Shown piece after piece: positions 11,945 to 22,830 of a stretch of 64,000 bases of DNA. The notes below the pieces were generated by a model. That model worked only from the letters and a program-made list of their open reading frames with translations, was not told where the DNA came from and ran no database searches. Within the stretch, counting starts at the first letter, position 1. The number at the start of each line of letters is the position of its first letter. Source of the stretch: Massospora cicadina (taxonomy: Eukaryota; Entomophthoromycota; Entomophthoromycetes; Entomophthorales; Entomophthoraceae); contig JAKSZP010004201.1 of assembly GCA_022478985.1 (NCBI GenBank), positions 60,280 through 124,279 of the forward strand, written 5' to 3'. The translations under genes were made by a program, and so were the position numbers.

Positions 11945-12480
11945 GATTAACTAAATATACAGAATACAATAACCAGTCTGAGATCTTCTCTGTTTGGAAG
12001 AAAACACTCTCTATTGTGGATACCTTGGAGTCAAGCTGCAAGGAAGAGGTTGGATTGAATTTTATTGAGTCCTGAGAGCCAATGTATAATGAATATGTCT
12101 AAGAGTGTTTACAAGATTTTCATCATGGGTGCTAAGAGTTTACCAAAGAGATCAATGATACAAGAAATAGAATCAAAGGAGAATTTGATCTATGAGGTTT
12201 ATTGTGATCTTAGCAAAGGTTGTCTGGCGCCTAATCTGCGCGAATTAGACCCTCTTAGCAGAAAATTTGCCTCACATTTTAAGCAAGCCAAGGTGGTGAG
12301 CTGACTACTATGATAATTATAATGTCTTTTTAGCACTAGTGGCGCCCAACCCAAAAGGGGGAACCGCCATGCATCTTTATTTGCAAATGAGACAGATAAA
12401 GGTATTATTAGAATAAAAAATCCTAATATGGCACCTCAGCTAACAGCCTAGGAAACCATATCAGAAGGGGAGGAATCTTT
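11945..12480 (+). pseudogene. K family copy 1, unidentified dispersed ORF
   Basis: I do not recognise this protein. The clearest open part is 12065-12304 (79 codons), containing MGAKSLPKRSMIQEI and LDPLSRKFASHFKQAKVV. After a frame change the reading seems to continue as YYDNYNVFLALVAPNPKGG up to about 12360. About 370 bp of it recurs in inverted orientation at 49985-50350; both DNA and translation match there (the GCAGCTTG-CTCCAAGGTATCC block, the CGCCAGACAAC block). A 47-bp scrap also sits in the Gypsy-B LTR at 22040-22086. It starts right after the Gypsy-G LTR, so Gypsy-G may have inserted into it. It could be the Gag of another element or a captured host exon. Confidence 0.4.
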
Positions 12481-12520
12481 GGGGAAACTTTTGTCCAGCA
12501 CCTGCGATACTTATAATACC

Positions 12521-12544
12521 TTATTTATTTATTTATTTATTTAT
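12521..12544. repeat. (TTAT)6 microsatellite
   Basis: Six perfect TTAT units in otherwise non-repetitive AT-rich DNA. Confidence 0.95.
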
Positions 12545-14590
12545 AAGCATCCAAAATAAGCTAAGAATTTGAGCTTCTAATAACATGATTAAAAACTTTA
12601 GGGATAAACTAATAGTCTGATCTTAAATACTTATTAATAGATATTTTATTATAAAATACTAGTATAACTAAATAGTTGACCTTGAGGTAAGTAAGGAATT
12701 TTTTTAAATTAGTATAATTATAAAATCTTGAAGAGGAAATGTAGTTGATGATCCTTGTTTTCAGAAATATATTAAGTTATAGTCCATACCATCTATTACA
12801 ACTAGAACTTGTCTATAGGTGAAGTTGTTTGATTTCTAGAAAGATTTAAAAAGGGGTTACCAGGGATTAACTTTTTGAGTAAAGTGCCTAGTATTACATT
12901 ATTCTACTTTATTAGATTTATGGGGTATAATCTATTACATAAAGCAAATATACATTATTATTTTTGTAAAATTTTCATGATAATATCTAATTTGCACTAG
13001 TAGTAATTTGCCTTGCTCAAGCCTTCATTTATACCTAGCTGCTTTACCATTACACACTAAAGTTTGTGTCTGTTAGTAAAATTTATATTTATACAAATAG
13101 CCCTTTTCTATTAGATAAAGATTACTAGATGGAATGTATTTTTTACTTAAATTTCTCAGATATACTTCATATATTATTTATTTAAAGATAAATCCAAGTA
13201 CTAAATGGTATTTTGCTGTGATAATAAAAGTCTCTAAACCTTTTCCTTCTTTGCGTCAATTTATGGCTTTAGGGAGATTAAAGTATAAAATAATTTGATT
13301 CAGTAATCTATTAAGAGGTAAAAGATGTTAACAACAAAATAGATGACCTGAGGAAACATGGCAAAGGGCGGTAACCCTAAAAATATAAAAAATCCATGAG
13401 GAAATTCAATTCTCTCACAAGGGGCTCCTTTTTGGCCATGCAAACCAAATAAAGTATCAAATGAAAGTTCCTAGCAAAGAATATCTAGATACACTTTAAC
13501 AGCACATGCTAAATAGTAACACATTTCATTTTCTCTCTACATTGCCAATTATAAATAAATGTAATCAACTTTGGGGTGAGGCACTACTTTTATATAGACA
13601 TTAACAGAACAAAATATAACCGTTCTAAAATGGTTATATAAACTACATTCTTTAGGCTTCATTGTCATTGTCTTTGCAATGGTGAAACAATTATGTAGAT
13701 GCCAAGATCATTTTTAGGGTCATGGGTAAGTGTGTAACTCATCATATCAAGGTGCTCCAAACCCATTGGAACAAAGAATTAAAGCTCTTTATGCTATTAA
13801 AAAACTTTTATAGGGCCTTCCTTATTTATTTTTCAAGGCAGAACTGAATATGGGCATAAATATACAAAGAATGAAGCAGGTTGAACTGCAACACATCCAA
13901 TTTTATTCATGAGTTATTCAGCAGAAGCATCAGGATTGGGCTTCTTAAATATCTCCAAGCTAACTTATATATTGGCTTTTTATTTACAATTGACAGAATG
14001 ACAAAAATTTGGTAATTTGGACCTTAAATTTAGACAAGTCAATTTTCTGACATAATCAGTTATTTGATGCTTTCTAATATATATGAATTATGCATTGTTG
14101 GTTTATGATACATTTAAGAGTCATGTGAACTCTAAAATTGTGGTGTATTTTAAAATTCACATTGCATTAAAGACCATTTTTGTCTCTAATAAATGAGGTA
14201 ACCTCCTCATATGCAAAATTAAGATTTTTAGTATATCTAAATAAGGAAATTTATATAAGTCAATCCAGACATAAAATTTAAATATCTTAGTTTTTAGTTT
14301 AACTATGATTCTTTAGAACTTAGTACTATAAGTAATGATCTTGTTAGAGAAGTAACAGGTAGAAATTAATAATACCAACTGTACAAGCCCATATTTCACC
14401 TCACAATTAGAATTTTATGTTGACCTTATTTTAAAACAACTCACTACATGACGAAAGCTTCCAAAAAAAGTAAACTATCCTCCTGTCATATACCTATATG
14501 CACCCCTCTTACCTATTAGGGTTTTTTTTTGCTTTATATAGACTTAAAGCATCATAGAAGTCATTTAAGACGCTAATCAATTCTTGACTA
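12545..14590. other. AT-rich non-coding stretch
   Basis: No ORF of note, no LTR ends or PBS, and no repeat of another part of the window that I could see. It may hold the unreadable 5' part of LINE-2 ORF1. Confidence 0.5.
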
Positions 14591-14689
14591 TGTTAACAAG
14601 TCCTCATGGTACAAGAATTAGTGACCATCAGCTTAATTTGATTCAACATCAAATCATTTCTGATTAGTCTCTTAATACTTTCACCACTG

Positions 14690-14895
14690 GTCTGTCTTCT
14701 TACAGAAAAAGCTCTTTGCAAAAATCAAACACAGACTAGCATTGAGAATGGACCTCAACCTGATATTCTTCACCCAACTTTCTTTACTAGGAAAATAAGA
14801 ATATAGTCTTTCAAAATTACCCTAAGCATAGACCCTATATTTTATCGTTGCTAAGCTCTGGGACACCAAGCTAAAACTTGCTCTTCTTTGGGGGA
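14690..14895 (+). pseudogene. LINE-2 ORF1 remnant with zinc knuckle
   Basis: Translation around 14846-14885 gives RC-stop-ALGHQAKTCSS, a CCHC knuckle with one position lost to a stop. It is preceded by ITLSIDPIFY. LINE-1 ORF1 has the equivalent VTVDSVPPICTQCDAFSHKA. ORF1 proteins of this kind bind the element RNA. No open frame remains. Confidence 0.5.
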
Positions 14896-15779
14896 ACCCA
14901 CAGGAGGCACTTAAGTAACTGACAAAGCGATTTACAAAAACAACCAAGTATTTGGGACGCTGTAAATTGCTTTAACACACTTTGACTGAGAAAAAGAGAG
15001 TACTAAGTGGTAAGGCTTGAAACCACAAATCGTCCTATCTATGTAGAAAAAGCAAAAAAGAGAGCCAATGCCAGGCGTTGAGTCTGGCCTAGTTTGGGTG
15101 AAGATTTAACTTTAGGATTCCAAAACATTTAACATTTTTATAAATTTATACTTTCTAATAAATGATGCTTTATCAGACAAGGCCTAAAATCATTAATGGT
15201 AGTTAATTTAAAAAACCAAGAATTTTTGATAAATTTGAATTTATAACCAAATAATTTTTTGGTAAATTGCTCATTTGTGCTCCACTGGCCAATGAGATAT
15301 GAAAGAATATCGTAACTGACTTATTATCAACTTGATATTAGGTATGAGGTTATATAACTAATTAACTCTTTTATTCACAATAATACCTTATGCTACTTAT
15401 TATGCCTTACCATCTGTTGGCTTCCTAATGGAAGATAATGAAGATCTTATATTTGTGTCACCATTATTGATCTTTGTACATTCTTGGATTATAAGTCCTG
15501 ATCTCTTCAGCTTTAAACCTTGACATGTCATCTCTTTCTACATTTTTAATCTAATTCCTCCTTTAAATATGGTATACACTTATTGCTCATTATAATCATA
15601 ATCTTCCCTGGACTTTTGAATCGTAACAAATTTTTTATTTAACTGAGGCAAGCTGACCAGGGGACAGGCATTACCAAAAGAAAGAAATGACATGAAACCT
15701 GAACAGGGTCAACTCCATTGAAGAAAGTTTTTCCACCTCTGTATCAGGACTCATATTTTTCTGGTTATGTCATGGGTAA

Positions 15780-15916
15780 GGTTTTATGTTATTAGACCTA
15801 ATAACCGCCAATAGCTTCCTTTGGCTGGCACCCTGATCAATGTGCGAAGGGTGTTAATCAAACCCACAACCTTCAGGTTGGTAGCCGTACGCCCTACTGA
15901 CTCGCCTTCCACCCCC
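15780..15916 (-). repeat. tRNA-derived SINE-like unit
   Basis: The minus strand from 15916 reads GGCGAGTCAGTAGGGCGTAC, an A-box-like promoter. About 35 nt later comes GTGGGTTTGATTAAC, close to a B box (GGTTCGANNCC). In between lies a CAACC-TGAA-GGTTG hairpin. No proper acceptor stem or anticodon loop forms, so it is not a working tRNA gene. A non-tRNA tail appears to follow to the left. Its position inside LINE-2 suggests later insertion. Confidence 0.5.
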
Positions 15917-16539
15917 AATAGTAACAAAATTTAATGTTCAAATACTTTTAATTCCTTATTATATATATAGTATTTTTATTCCTGGATTAGAGGTCTATTA
16001 TACCAGATATTTCGAAATCAAGTATTATATAACTTTCTGTTAATATTCAGTCAATGACTTAATATGAGACAGAGGATAAAAATTAAGAAAGATTAGAAGA
16101 GTTTCAAAATGAGTTTTATCTTGTACAATAGTTTGAGTTTTCTGCGCACTACATCAAAAAACCTAAGAAAGCTATAAAATTTTCAGTATTACTACAATTA
16201 TTTATAAGCTTAAAAATCCAAAGAATAACTTCAAAATCTTAGCATTTATAAAAGAAGGAGGAGGAGAATATCTAATCCTGAAGGCTCAGGGACAGTCCCT
16301 ATAAACTCATAACACAGCGTGTATGGTAGTATTATGATAGACAGCAAATATAGAAACTCTAACTCAGGGCACTTAACTACAATTTTTTTATTACAAACAA
16401 ACCCAGGGGCTACAAAAATGACGTCCCAATCACCCTTCTAAGTTCTGTATTACTTTATGCCCCCTCTTTTGCCTAAAATTTATGACCAGAATCTTAAATT
16501 TTAGCTCCTTTGATTAGCAATTTCCTAAAGGCTGAATGG

Positions 16540-18955
16540 TTCAGAAGTCCCAAAAAGGATGGATTGGACACCCCAATAACAGTAGAAACAATCAACGTCA
16601 CAGGGCTTATGACTCCATGTGCTAGAAAAAGAAGATTATCACCTTTGGTGCCCTCTGGCCAGTATCTTGGTGATCCAAGAAAGCTACTGTTCAAACAAGA
16701 AACCTTATGAAACTGAATGCTCCTCCAAAACTGGTAAAGATGATCCAAACTCCAAGTATATATTCAGAACATGCATTGTTATCACCTTTACATCTACGGC
16801 TTACTATCTAAGGGGAGCTTTCTGTACATAATGCAATATATGGAAAGGTAGCTAATACTCTTTAGCCAAAATCTATGACACTAAAACCCTATAAATGAAC
16901 AAAGAGAAATTAATAAAGTCTATAAACTACCAATTAAAAATGAACAGCTTACTATTAAATGACATAAACTGTTGGCTCATAAGGGTTACATGTAGATAAC
17001 CTTCAGATATTAACCACCTCAAGGTCAATAGAAATTGGAATCACTCATGTCCAGGTTTTTTATTTTGAGAATCCATATATTGTAATAATCCTTTAACATA
17101 TGATTGTACCATACGACATGGATGGTGACTTCTCTCATCATTGTATATTAAACCATCGGTGCCAAAGTAACCCCCAATGCATGTGGTAAGACAAAAAATT
17201 TGTTTAATATCAGCTAATTGGTTAACGGACTAGTAATCATACCAAAGGACTGAATATGCTATAACAACCATGACACATATAGAAAAGACACACCCAGAAT
17301 ACTGAGCAACTCTAACTTCTCTCATTAGTTAGAAAGAAGAACAAAGGTCCATTACGTTAAAGACCCCTCAGTGATGATCCTATCCCTAAATAGGGTCACC
17401 TGAAAGCAAAAATGTTTATGACTGTAAAACTTGAATATAACAAAAAGCACATGGTAGATGCGTTAGCCCTTTAGAGAAAGTTTTTGGAAGCATTTAGAAC
17501 AACTTTCTTTCAGGAAAGGTCACAGTACTAAGTATATGTGAGAATTATGCAACTTGATCTTAAAGTTAAAAATGGCTAACAAGCTAAGAGAGGCTCATGC
17601 TGAATGCAGGAGAACCTCATTAAAAAGGTATAGTTCATCTAAGTAATTCATCTTATGTTCCAACCCAAGAAAATTAAAGACATGATGCAACATGCTGATC
17701 TCAGAAATTGTCTTGGTAGCTTACAACAACAAAAATACCTATAAATAACCATAATTAAAAACTAAAATAATACTTAAATGATGTTATCATACCTATAGAT
17801 GGCAAAATAATTTCTAAAGGCAAGACACCCCCCTAATTTAGATACATTTCCCTCACGGTACTAATCACAAGGTTATTAGATTTTAACCATTAAAAACTTT
17901 GTAAATTTTAAAACATGGGACTAGATAGGATATCATATAAAAGATTGCAACATAGTGATACAGTAAGAACTTTTTAGTGGCATAAAAAAAGTGCTTGAGT
18001 AAAATCAGGCTACTGTTAGGTTAGAGAAAATCCATGATCATCCTTCTACACAAAAGATGGCCCCAATCACTCAATAATTGACGGCCAATATTGTTTAATA
18101 ACTTGGGTGCAAAACTATTGTTGAAAATCCTAGCTTGTTGACTGGGCGCCATTAAAAGAGACATTCTCTCAACTAACCAGCATGGCTTGTTCAAAAAACT
18201 GTTTATAATATAACATCAACATATATAGCAATATAAAAAGTAATTTAACGAGAAGTTAGAATTAGTAAATAAACAGAAAACATATAAATAGAGTATATTA
18301 TTTTACTTTTCAATTGCCTGTAATGGAGACCATAATGGCGTAAGTCCAAACTTTTAAAGATCAAATTGATGAGTAGTTCTAATGCTCTCATCTGATTTAC
18401 CTCACTGACATAAATTGGCGCATAATATAGTATTAACCCTAAATGGGAAAGAACAAATATAAGGGATTTAGGTATCTTCATAAGGTATACTTTAGCTGGG
18501 CTACTGATTGATGACTTGAGTGAAACTGTATCCCAAATCCCAGAGTCAATAAGCCAAAGCACTACAACAATGAGAGAAAAACAGTCTAGACATCAACATA
18601 GGAAGATGATCACTGCTCAGCCTCATACTAGATGATAAAAACCTGATTGAAGAGGAACCAGACGCTCACTATGCCAAAGGTTCTTACACATCTTATAAGT
18701 ATTAAAGAAATTTAACCTAATAAAGTTTGTACTGGAATAAGCTCATTATAATCTAGTGTACATTTTTACATCCATTTGCATATTCACAAATAATAGTATT
18801 ACCATTTGTAAACCAGGCTACTTGCCACTAAATAGACCCTTATGATAAAAAAATGCTTTTTCAGCACTTCAGAAGTCATTTCAAAAATAGGAGCCGTCAT
18901 AAAAATCTATAATCTAGAACATGTCATCTCTAGGCAACCAAAAGGGTAATTTTAT
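16540..18955 (+). pseudogene. LINE-2 ORF2 remnant (endonuclease and reverse transcriptase)
   Basis: Endonuclease start at 16561 (TVETINVTGLMTP), then SILVIQESYCSN at about 16660-16700. This is the counterpart of DILAIQESHC in LINE-1, with the catalytic Gln-Glu kept. DINCWL at about 16960 matches GDMNCWL. RT: GLDRIS at about 17920 stands where GPDGIP is expected. At 18033-18170 comes MIILLHKRWPQSLNN, then RPILFNNLGAKLLLKILA and NQHGLFKK, the classic LINE RT block. The 18390-18955 part aligns as DNA with LINE-3 (58260-58800). Stops in all frames. Confidence 0.65.
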
Positions 18956-18959
18956 GTTT

Positions 18960-20519
18960 AACCATAACGTTTATTTTAAGATTGTGCTTACTACAGGGTC
19001 TTCAAAGTTGTTATCAGTGAATACACCATTCACAAAAATGATAATTTAAGAAATAAATCTCTATCCTTTAATGGCGTAGAAAATATTGATAGATGATTAA
19101 TAGATTCCAATATGATACACAACCCATAAAAACTGAGAGTATGGAGTCCTTAGCCACATTTAAGCTCACTTACTCGTTCCAGATCATATTCAATATTAAC
19201 TTTGGTCTGACAACATCAGAGATAACATCCAGCAGCTTTTGGACATAATTTCCTCAAGTGAAGGCCAAAACAGCTTCACCTAAGCTACAGCAGTACTTTC
19301 AAGTATGCAAAGGCTAAACAATTCTGCTACCCTGGTCACCAACAAATTGGCCAACTGAGTGGACCTTACCTTTAAATTTTTTACACACCGCTCTTCATCC
19401 CTATACTGTTTGATACCATATCATCAGAAGGTGTAACAGATAAAATTATTGCAGAATCTCAGCTCTAAAAATTTAATGATTTTTATAGAGCTAATTCTGC
19501 TTCTGTATGATATATCCATAATACAATTTAAAAAATTGATGCCTCATTAATGATGCTCAGAATCAGTTTTCTTATTGGACTCTGGGATCTTGAGCTACAT
19601 GAATAAAAGACTAATTCACCACCTACAAGGTTTATAAACAAAAAGACCCAAATAATTGCTTCAGACCTCATCTGAATCCACCAGTTGTATCTTAGCTTCA
19701 ATGTAAGCTCTAGTGAAACGCCTGAACCAAATGGAGTCATTAATCAAAGTACTGAAACAATGTTCTCAGTTCCCCTTATAGCCTCAAGAGTCCAATGACC
19801 TAAGGTTACTCATGGGCATGAAGGACTTAGGGGCTGCAAGGTCCCGCCGTAGCTAAGGTTCTGACAGGCCCTGAGGCCCTTAAGAGCCCAGAGGGCCCCA
19901 TGGACCTTACAGAGTAGAAGGGTCAGGAGGCCACAAAGACCCTCTTGGCCACCCTGGGTTTACTTTCCACATAATGAGGGTTCTGATAGTCCATGAGGGG
20001 CAAAATATTGACTAAGAATGAAGCTTTACATAAGCAAATCTATCATATTGCCCAAGGATGCGGTGTCCATCCTGATGACCACATGCTCAACCCCAAATTT
20101 ACCTTGGAGGCATTAATAGAGTAGATGAAAAGTATGCATATGTTCACTGAGTTTACCAAAAAACCTGTCAATAGGATAGAATAAACTTTTACCAACTTCA
20201 AAACCAAGTCAGCAATTATAAAGCTAAACTATAGCTCTAAAAGTTCATATGTAGCAAAAGACCAGTAAATAGGGCTTGACCAATGTTAGAACGACTACAG
20301 GATAACATGTAGAAATTAGTATGACATAGGGATCAGAGTGCCTCATGAGAATGTGGAGACAGTATCTTCTGAGCCAAGCTGTAGTGCTTGGCTGAGCATA
20401 AACACTCATACTGTCTCTGGCTCAATAAATATACCTAATTTTAACGTGATGTTCACTCCTGGTCAGGAGAAAAACTCGTCCTTCCTTTATGCTTAAAAGA
20501 GAGCGCAAAGTAGGCCACT
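18960..20519 (+). pseudogene. Gypsy-H, PBS and gag fragment of the A/F family
   Basis: Starts with a PBS-like GTGCTTACTACAGGGTC (about 18985) followed by CTTCAAAGTTGTTATCAGTG, which aligns with the same place in Gypsy-F. The gag frame from about 19200 reads IRDNIQQLLDIISSSEG, then FLLDSGILSY. At 19800-19950 comes the Gly-Pro-rich block (EPRGPHGP) of A and F, then GCGVHPDDHMLNPKFTLEAL, the partner of GCKLRVDGDFLDPRVLIEAL in A. No 5' LTR precedes it beyond perhaps a dozen bases, and it is cut on the right by the Gypsy-E LTR. Confidence 0.7.
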
Positions 20520-21398
20520 TAATTTCAAAATGGACCACTCACTCAGGGGTGCTGATGAAAGGGGTTGAGCCACTTGTGATAAATATCTGTTTGTTCGCAT
20601 GGTGAGCCATCAGACAAATTAGAGGGTCTTGTTATTGAGTAGATGTGACTTTTTCTCATGCTTCAAGTGTGTCCAACCATATTAAGCCTTAAAAATTATA
20701 TATATAATGCTGACCCTGAGCACACCGTAACTCTCACCCTCTGCTGGCAACAGAAAGACTAAATCCAAACCTTTTTATTAGTACTATACTTGACGATATT
20801 GGCACAAAGCAGAACAACAATTTTTGGGCAGATTCTGTGACTTGCGATATTTTATTGATATGCCAATGGAAATTATGTATATTATTTAGAAACTTTTGGT
20901 GTTTAAAAAAGGACTTGATTTTTATCAAATCAAGTTTTTTTAATTTTATAAAAGGGTGATTGCACATTTTATGCTTGGTTATGGTCTAGCGGAGTCCAAT
21001 TCTATAAATCTTTGGGATCTTCTTGGTTTTATTAAGTTATAATGAGCTCAGGCCTTCTTGTGAAGGGTAGCTTCTGCTCTTAATACTTCAGGTGTTCTTG
21101 TTACTCTTTGGTTGTTGCAGCTGCTTGGGCACATTTGAATCATTGATAGAAGAACTTTAGGAAAATATTTTGTTTCCCGTTTTGATAATATATGCATTTC
21201 TTAATTTTTTAAAATCAGGAAAACTCTCTTAAATTTTTTTTTGACAATCCTCCATTATTGTCAGTTGAACCCAAGGATATAAAAAGGTTCCTCTAAGGCT
21301 TCATCTGCAACTTCATATGCATAGTTTTCAAACTGGTATTTATACTTGTGTGTCCTCTAACGTCATGCTGACCAGCTGTCAAATTATTTCAGAGGTCA
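20520..21398 (-). repeat. Gypsy-E 3' LTR
   Basis: About 879 bp, aligning in the same orientation with 48551-49412. Shared blocks include GTGTCCTCT-ACGTCATGCTG, CCCAAGG-TATAAA and CACCCTCTGCTG-CAACAG. The right end GTCA (minus-strand start TGAC) is where the two copies stop matching. Confidence 0.75.
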
Positions 21399-21822
21399 AT
21401 GATTATATAAAGACTCCATAATCAGATTTAGGTCCTTTTCAGCTAAAAGGGACTTTTGATCTTTAAAAAAATCAGTCGCTGACCATAGTATTTTGAACTT
21501 GATCTTTGTTATGGCTTAAAAATTATTAGTGTCAATATTAGTCATAATGAAACGGTGATTTTAGAGTTAATTATATAAGTCAAGGAATATACTTTATAGT
21601 TGAGAGTTTTTAACATAACCTTCAAAAATGAGACCTAGGAAAAGATTGCAAGTAAACGTGGAAAATTAGTTATAGGTGATATGGGGATCATCTTCAATGT
21701 TATACTTAGTTCCTCTTCTCATAACAACAGCTGCAGGTCCTATCCAGATGGCCTATAAATTCTCAAAATGCCCTTTACAATATATGGTAGAATATCACTT
21801 TCTGTTTTACCTCAAATATGAT
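21399..21822 (-). pseudogene. Gypsy-E integrase C-terminal module, separated part
   Basis: The minus strand reads from 21822 as FEVKQKVIFYHIL. After a frame change it gives AIWIGPAAVVMRRGTKYNIE, the GPY/F module that ends Ty3/Gypsy integrases and helps target-DNA binding. The same layout in Gypsy-C is VSDMILYYH followed by WEGPFTITYKRGNEYSIKSL. The left part runs into the 3' LTR; the polypurine tract (about TATGGAGTC) is degraded. The rest of the gene lies beyond Gypsy-B and Gypsy-D, right of 43131. Confidence 0.75.
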
Positions 21823-22352
21823 TGTAAAAATTTATAGGTTTGGTTACTATTTGGCCAATAACCCCTACAAATTTATTACTTCACAGGTTCAGTTCTTGTG
21901 CAATCCATTCGCGTTGTATAGTATCTGATATTTATTGATTGATAATAGTATGATGACTATTATCCATAGTTGAGTGGAATTCTTAGATCTCAGCCCAACA
22001 CTTGGCCATTAACCCCACTTGAAATACTTGAGATGTCTTTTTTTAGTACTAGATGGTCCCAACCCAAGGGGGGGATTCATCGATGTAATACTTGAGATGT
22101 CTTGATATAGGGATTTGTTTCCTCGTTCTGTCCAACTAATCTTCTATGAGATTTCCTGGTGACAGTCTCTTCAGTCCAACACAAAGTCAGCAGCAATACC
22201 CTATTGTTTCTCCTTCTTCTCTAGATCCCCGCTCAGATTCTACTCTTTTCCTTAAAGAGTCTCCCAATTATTGCACACAGCAATAATATCCTTGAGAAGA
22301 ATAAAACAATTGAAAGCTGATAAAGTTTACTACTTAAAACTATATAACAGAT
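21823..22352 (-). repeat. Gypsy-B 3' LTR, left part
   Basis: Aligns with 35359-35850 and 36094-36590. Starts TGTAAAAATTTATAGG. It ends at Gypsy-C; the last five bases (cagat) are the left copy of Gypsy-C's target site duplication. It contains a 64-bp extra segment (22040-22103) absent from the other copies. Confidence 0.85.
22040..22086. repeat. 47-bp patch flanked by a 17-bp duplication
   Basis: Extra DNA inside the Gypsy-B LTR, flanked by perfect copies of AATACTTGAGATGTCTT (22023-22039 and 22087-22103). The other LTR copy at 35.56 kb has the 17 bp only once. The patch (TAGTACTAGATGGTCCCAAC... GGGGGGATTCATCG) resembles 12333-12376 in the K family, where it also follows ATGTCTTTTT. Confidence 0.75.
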
Positions 22353-22398
22353 TGTCGGACATTCACTTTCTTGACTTAGGAGAAAGAATGTTGGAGGT

Positions 22399-22830
22399 AT
22401 GAGTGCTCCTGAATCTTCTACCATGATTGGCCCATCTCCTGCCCAATCTTCAAATAATATTGTGGTTATCAACGATATAAGTACCAATGGCGAAAAGACC
22501 TTGGTGGATTCTCAGTGGAATCCTGACTATCAGAAAAATAAGGATTATAACCAAAATCGGCGTAATAAGGTAAGAATTAATAATAGGAATTCTCTGACTT
22601 CTTAGTCAAATTTGAGGTGTTTGTTACCACACGAATCTGACCACCTCCAAGGTGCAAAGATTTTACTCGATGATGATAGGGTAAAAATTAACAAATCATT
22701 TCCACATGAGTCTGACCACCACCAAGGTGAGAAGATTTTACTCTCTGATGATTGGATACAATTCATCAAATTGCTACCACATGGGTCAGTTTTGCCTCAA
22801 AAAAATTTTATCTTTGATCTGATAGGCTGA
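22399..22830 (+). pseudogene. ORF inside the Gypsy-C LTR with 25-codon repeats
   Basis: Runs from an ATG 46 bp into the LTR to TGA at 22828, 143 codons with a single in-frame TAG at 22603. In the 3' LTR that codon is TGG, so the stop is probably a recent mutation here; the 3' copy in turn has its own stop and a 1-nt deletion. The first half is Ser/Asn-rich (SAPESSTMIGPSPAQSSNN). The second half is two copies of a 25-residue unit containing PHESDHxxGxKILL and an acidic DDD. No signal peptide or known domain seen. It matches nothing I recognise. In the genomic transcript the 3' LTR copy would sit downstream of pol, as retroviral nef and sag do. Coding status is inferred. Confidence 0.5.
22625..22774 (+). 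repeat. 75-bp tandem repeat, two units (5' LTR)
   Basis: Units begin at 22625 and 22700, each with TACCACA or TTCCACA followed by GA-TCTGACCACC and AAGATTTTACT. A third, partial unit starts at 22775. The unit length is a multiple of three and stays in frame with the LTR ORF. Confidence 0.9.

Larger units (their letters stand above)
14600..18955 (+). mobile_element. LINE-2, decayed non-LTR retrotransposon
   Basis: No long ORF survives, but protein motifs occur in the correct order on the plus strand: a zinc-knuckle region (about 14846), the start of an APE-type endonuclease (16561-16700), an endonuclease DINCWL motif (about 16960), and RT motifs (17925-18180). These correspond to the motifs of LINE-1 at 61-64 kb, so both belong to one family or close relatives. 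The ORF1-ORF2 gap is about 1 kb longer than in LINE-1, which fits foreign DNA including the SINE-like unit at 15780-15916. The right end is cut by Gypsy-H. Confidence 0.65.

Noticed and set aside
15835..15916. Functional tRNA gene
   Set aside because: A and B boxes are present, but no acceptor stem or valid anticodon arm forms; classed as SINE-like instead.
18245..18562. 105-codon minus-strand ORF
   Set aside because: Overlaps the plus-strand LINE-2 RT region. Its partial counterpart at 58265-58522 is explained by DNA similarity of the two LINE relics, and the LINE reading is on the plus strand.
22040..22086. Poly(A)-tailed retroposon
   Set aside because: The T-run at its left edge is also present in the K source at 12330, so it is not an added tail; a repair patch is more likely.
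22233..22487. 84-codon minus-strand ORF
   Set aside because: It crosses the Gypsy-B/Gypsy-C insertion boundary at 22352, so it is a chance fusion.
22625..22774. CRISPR-like array from the 75-bp repeats
   Set aside because: Repeats are directly adjacent without unique spacers, in a eukaryotic LTR.
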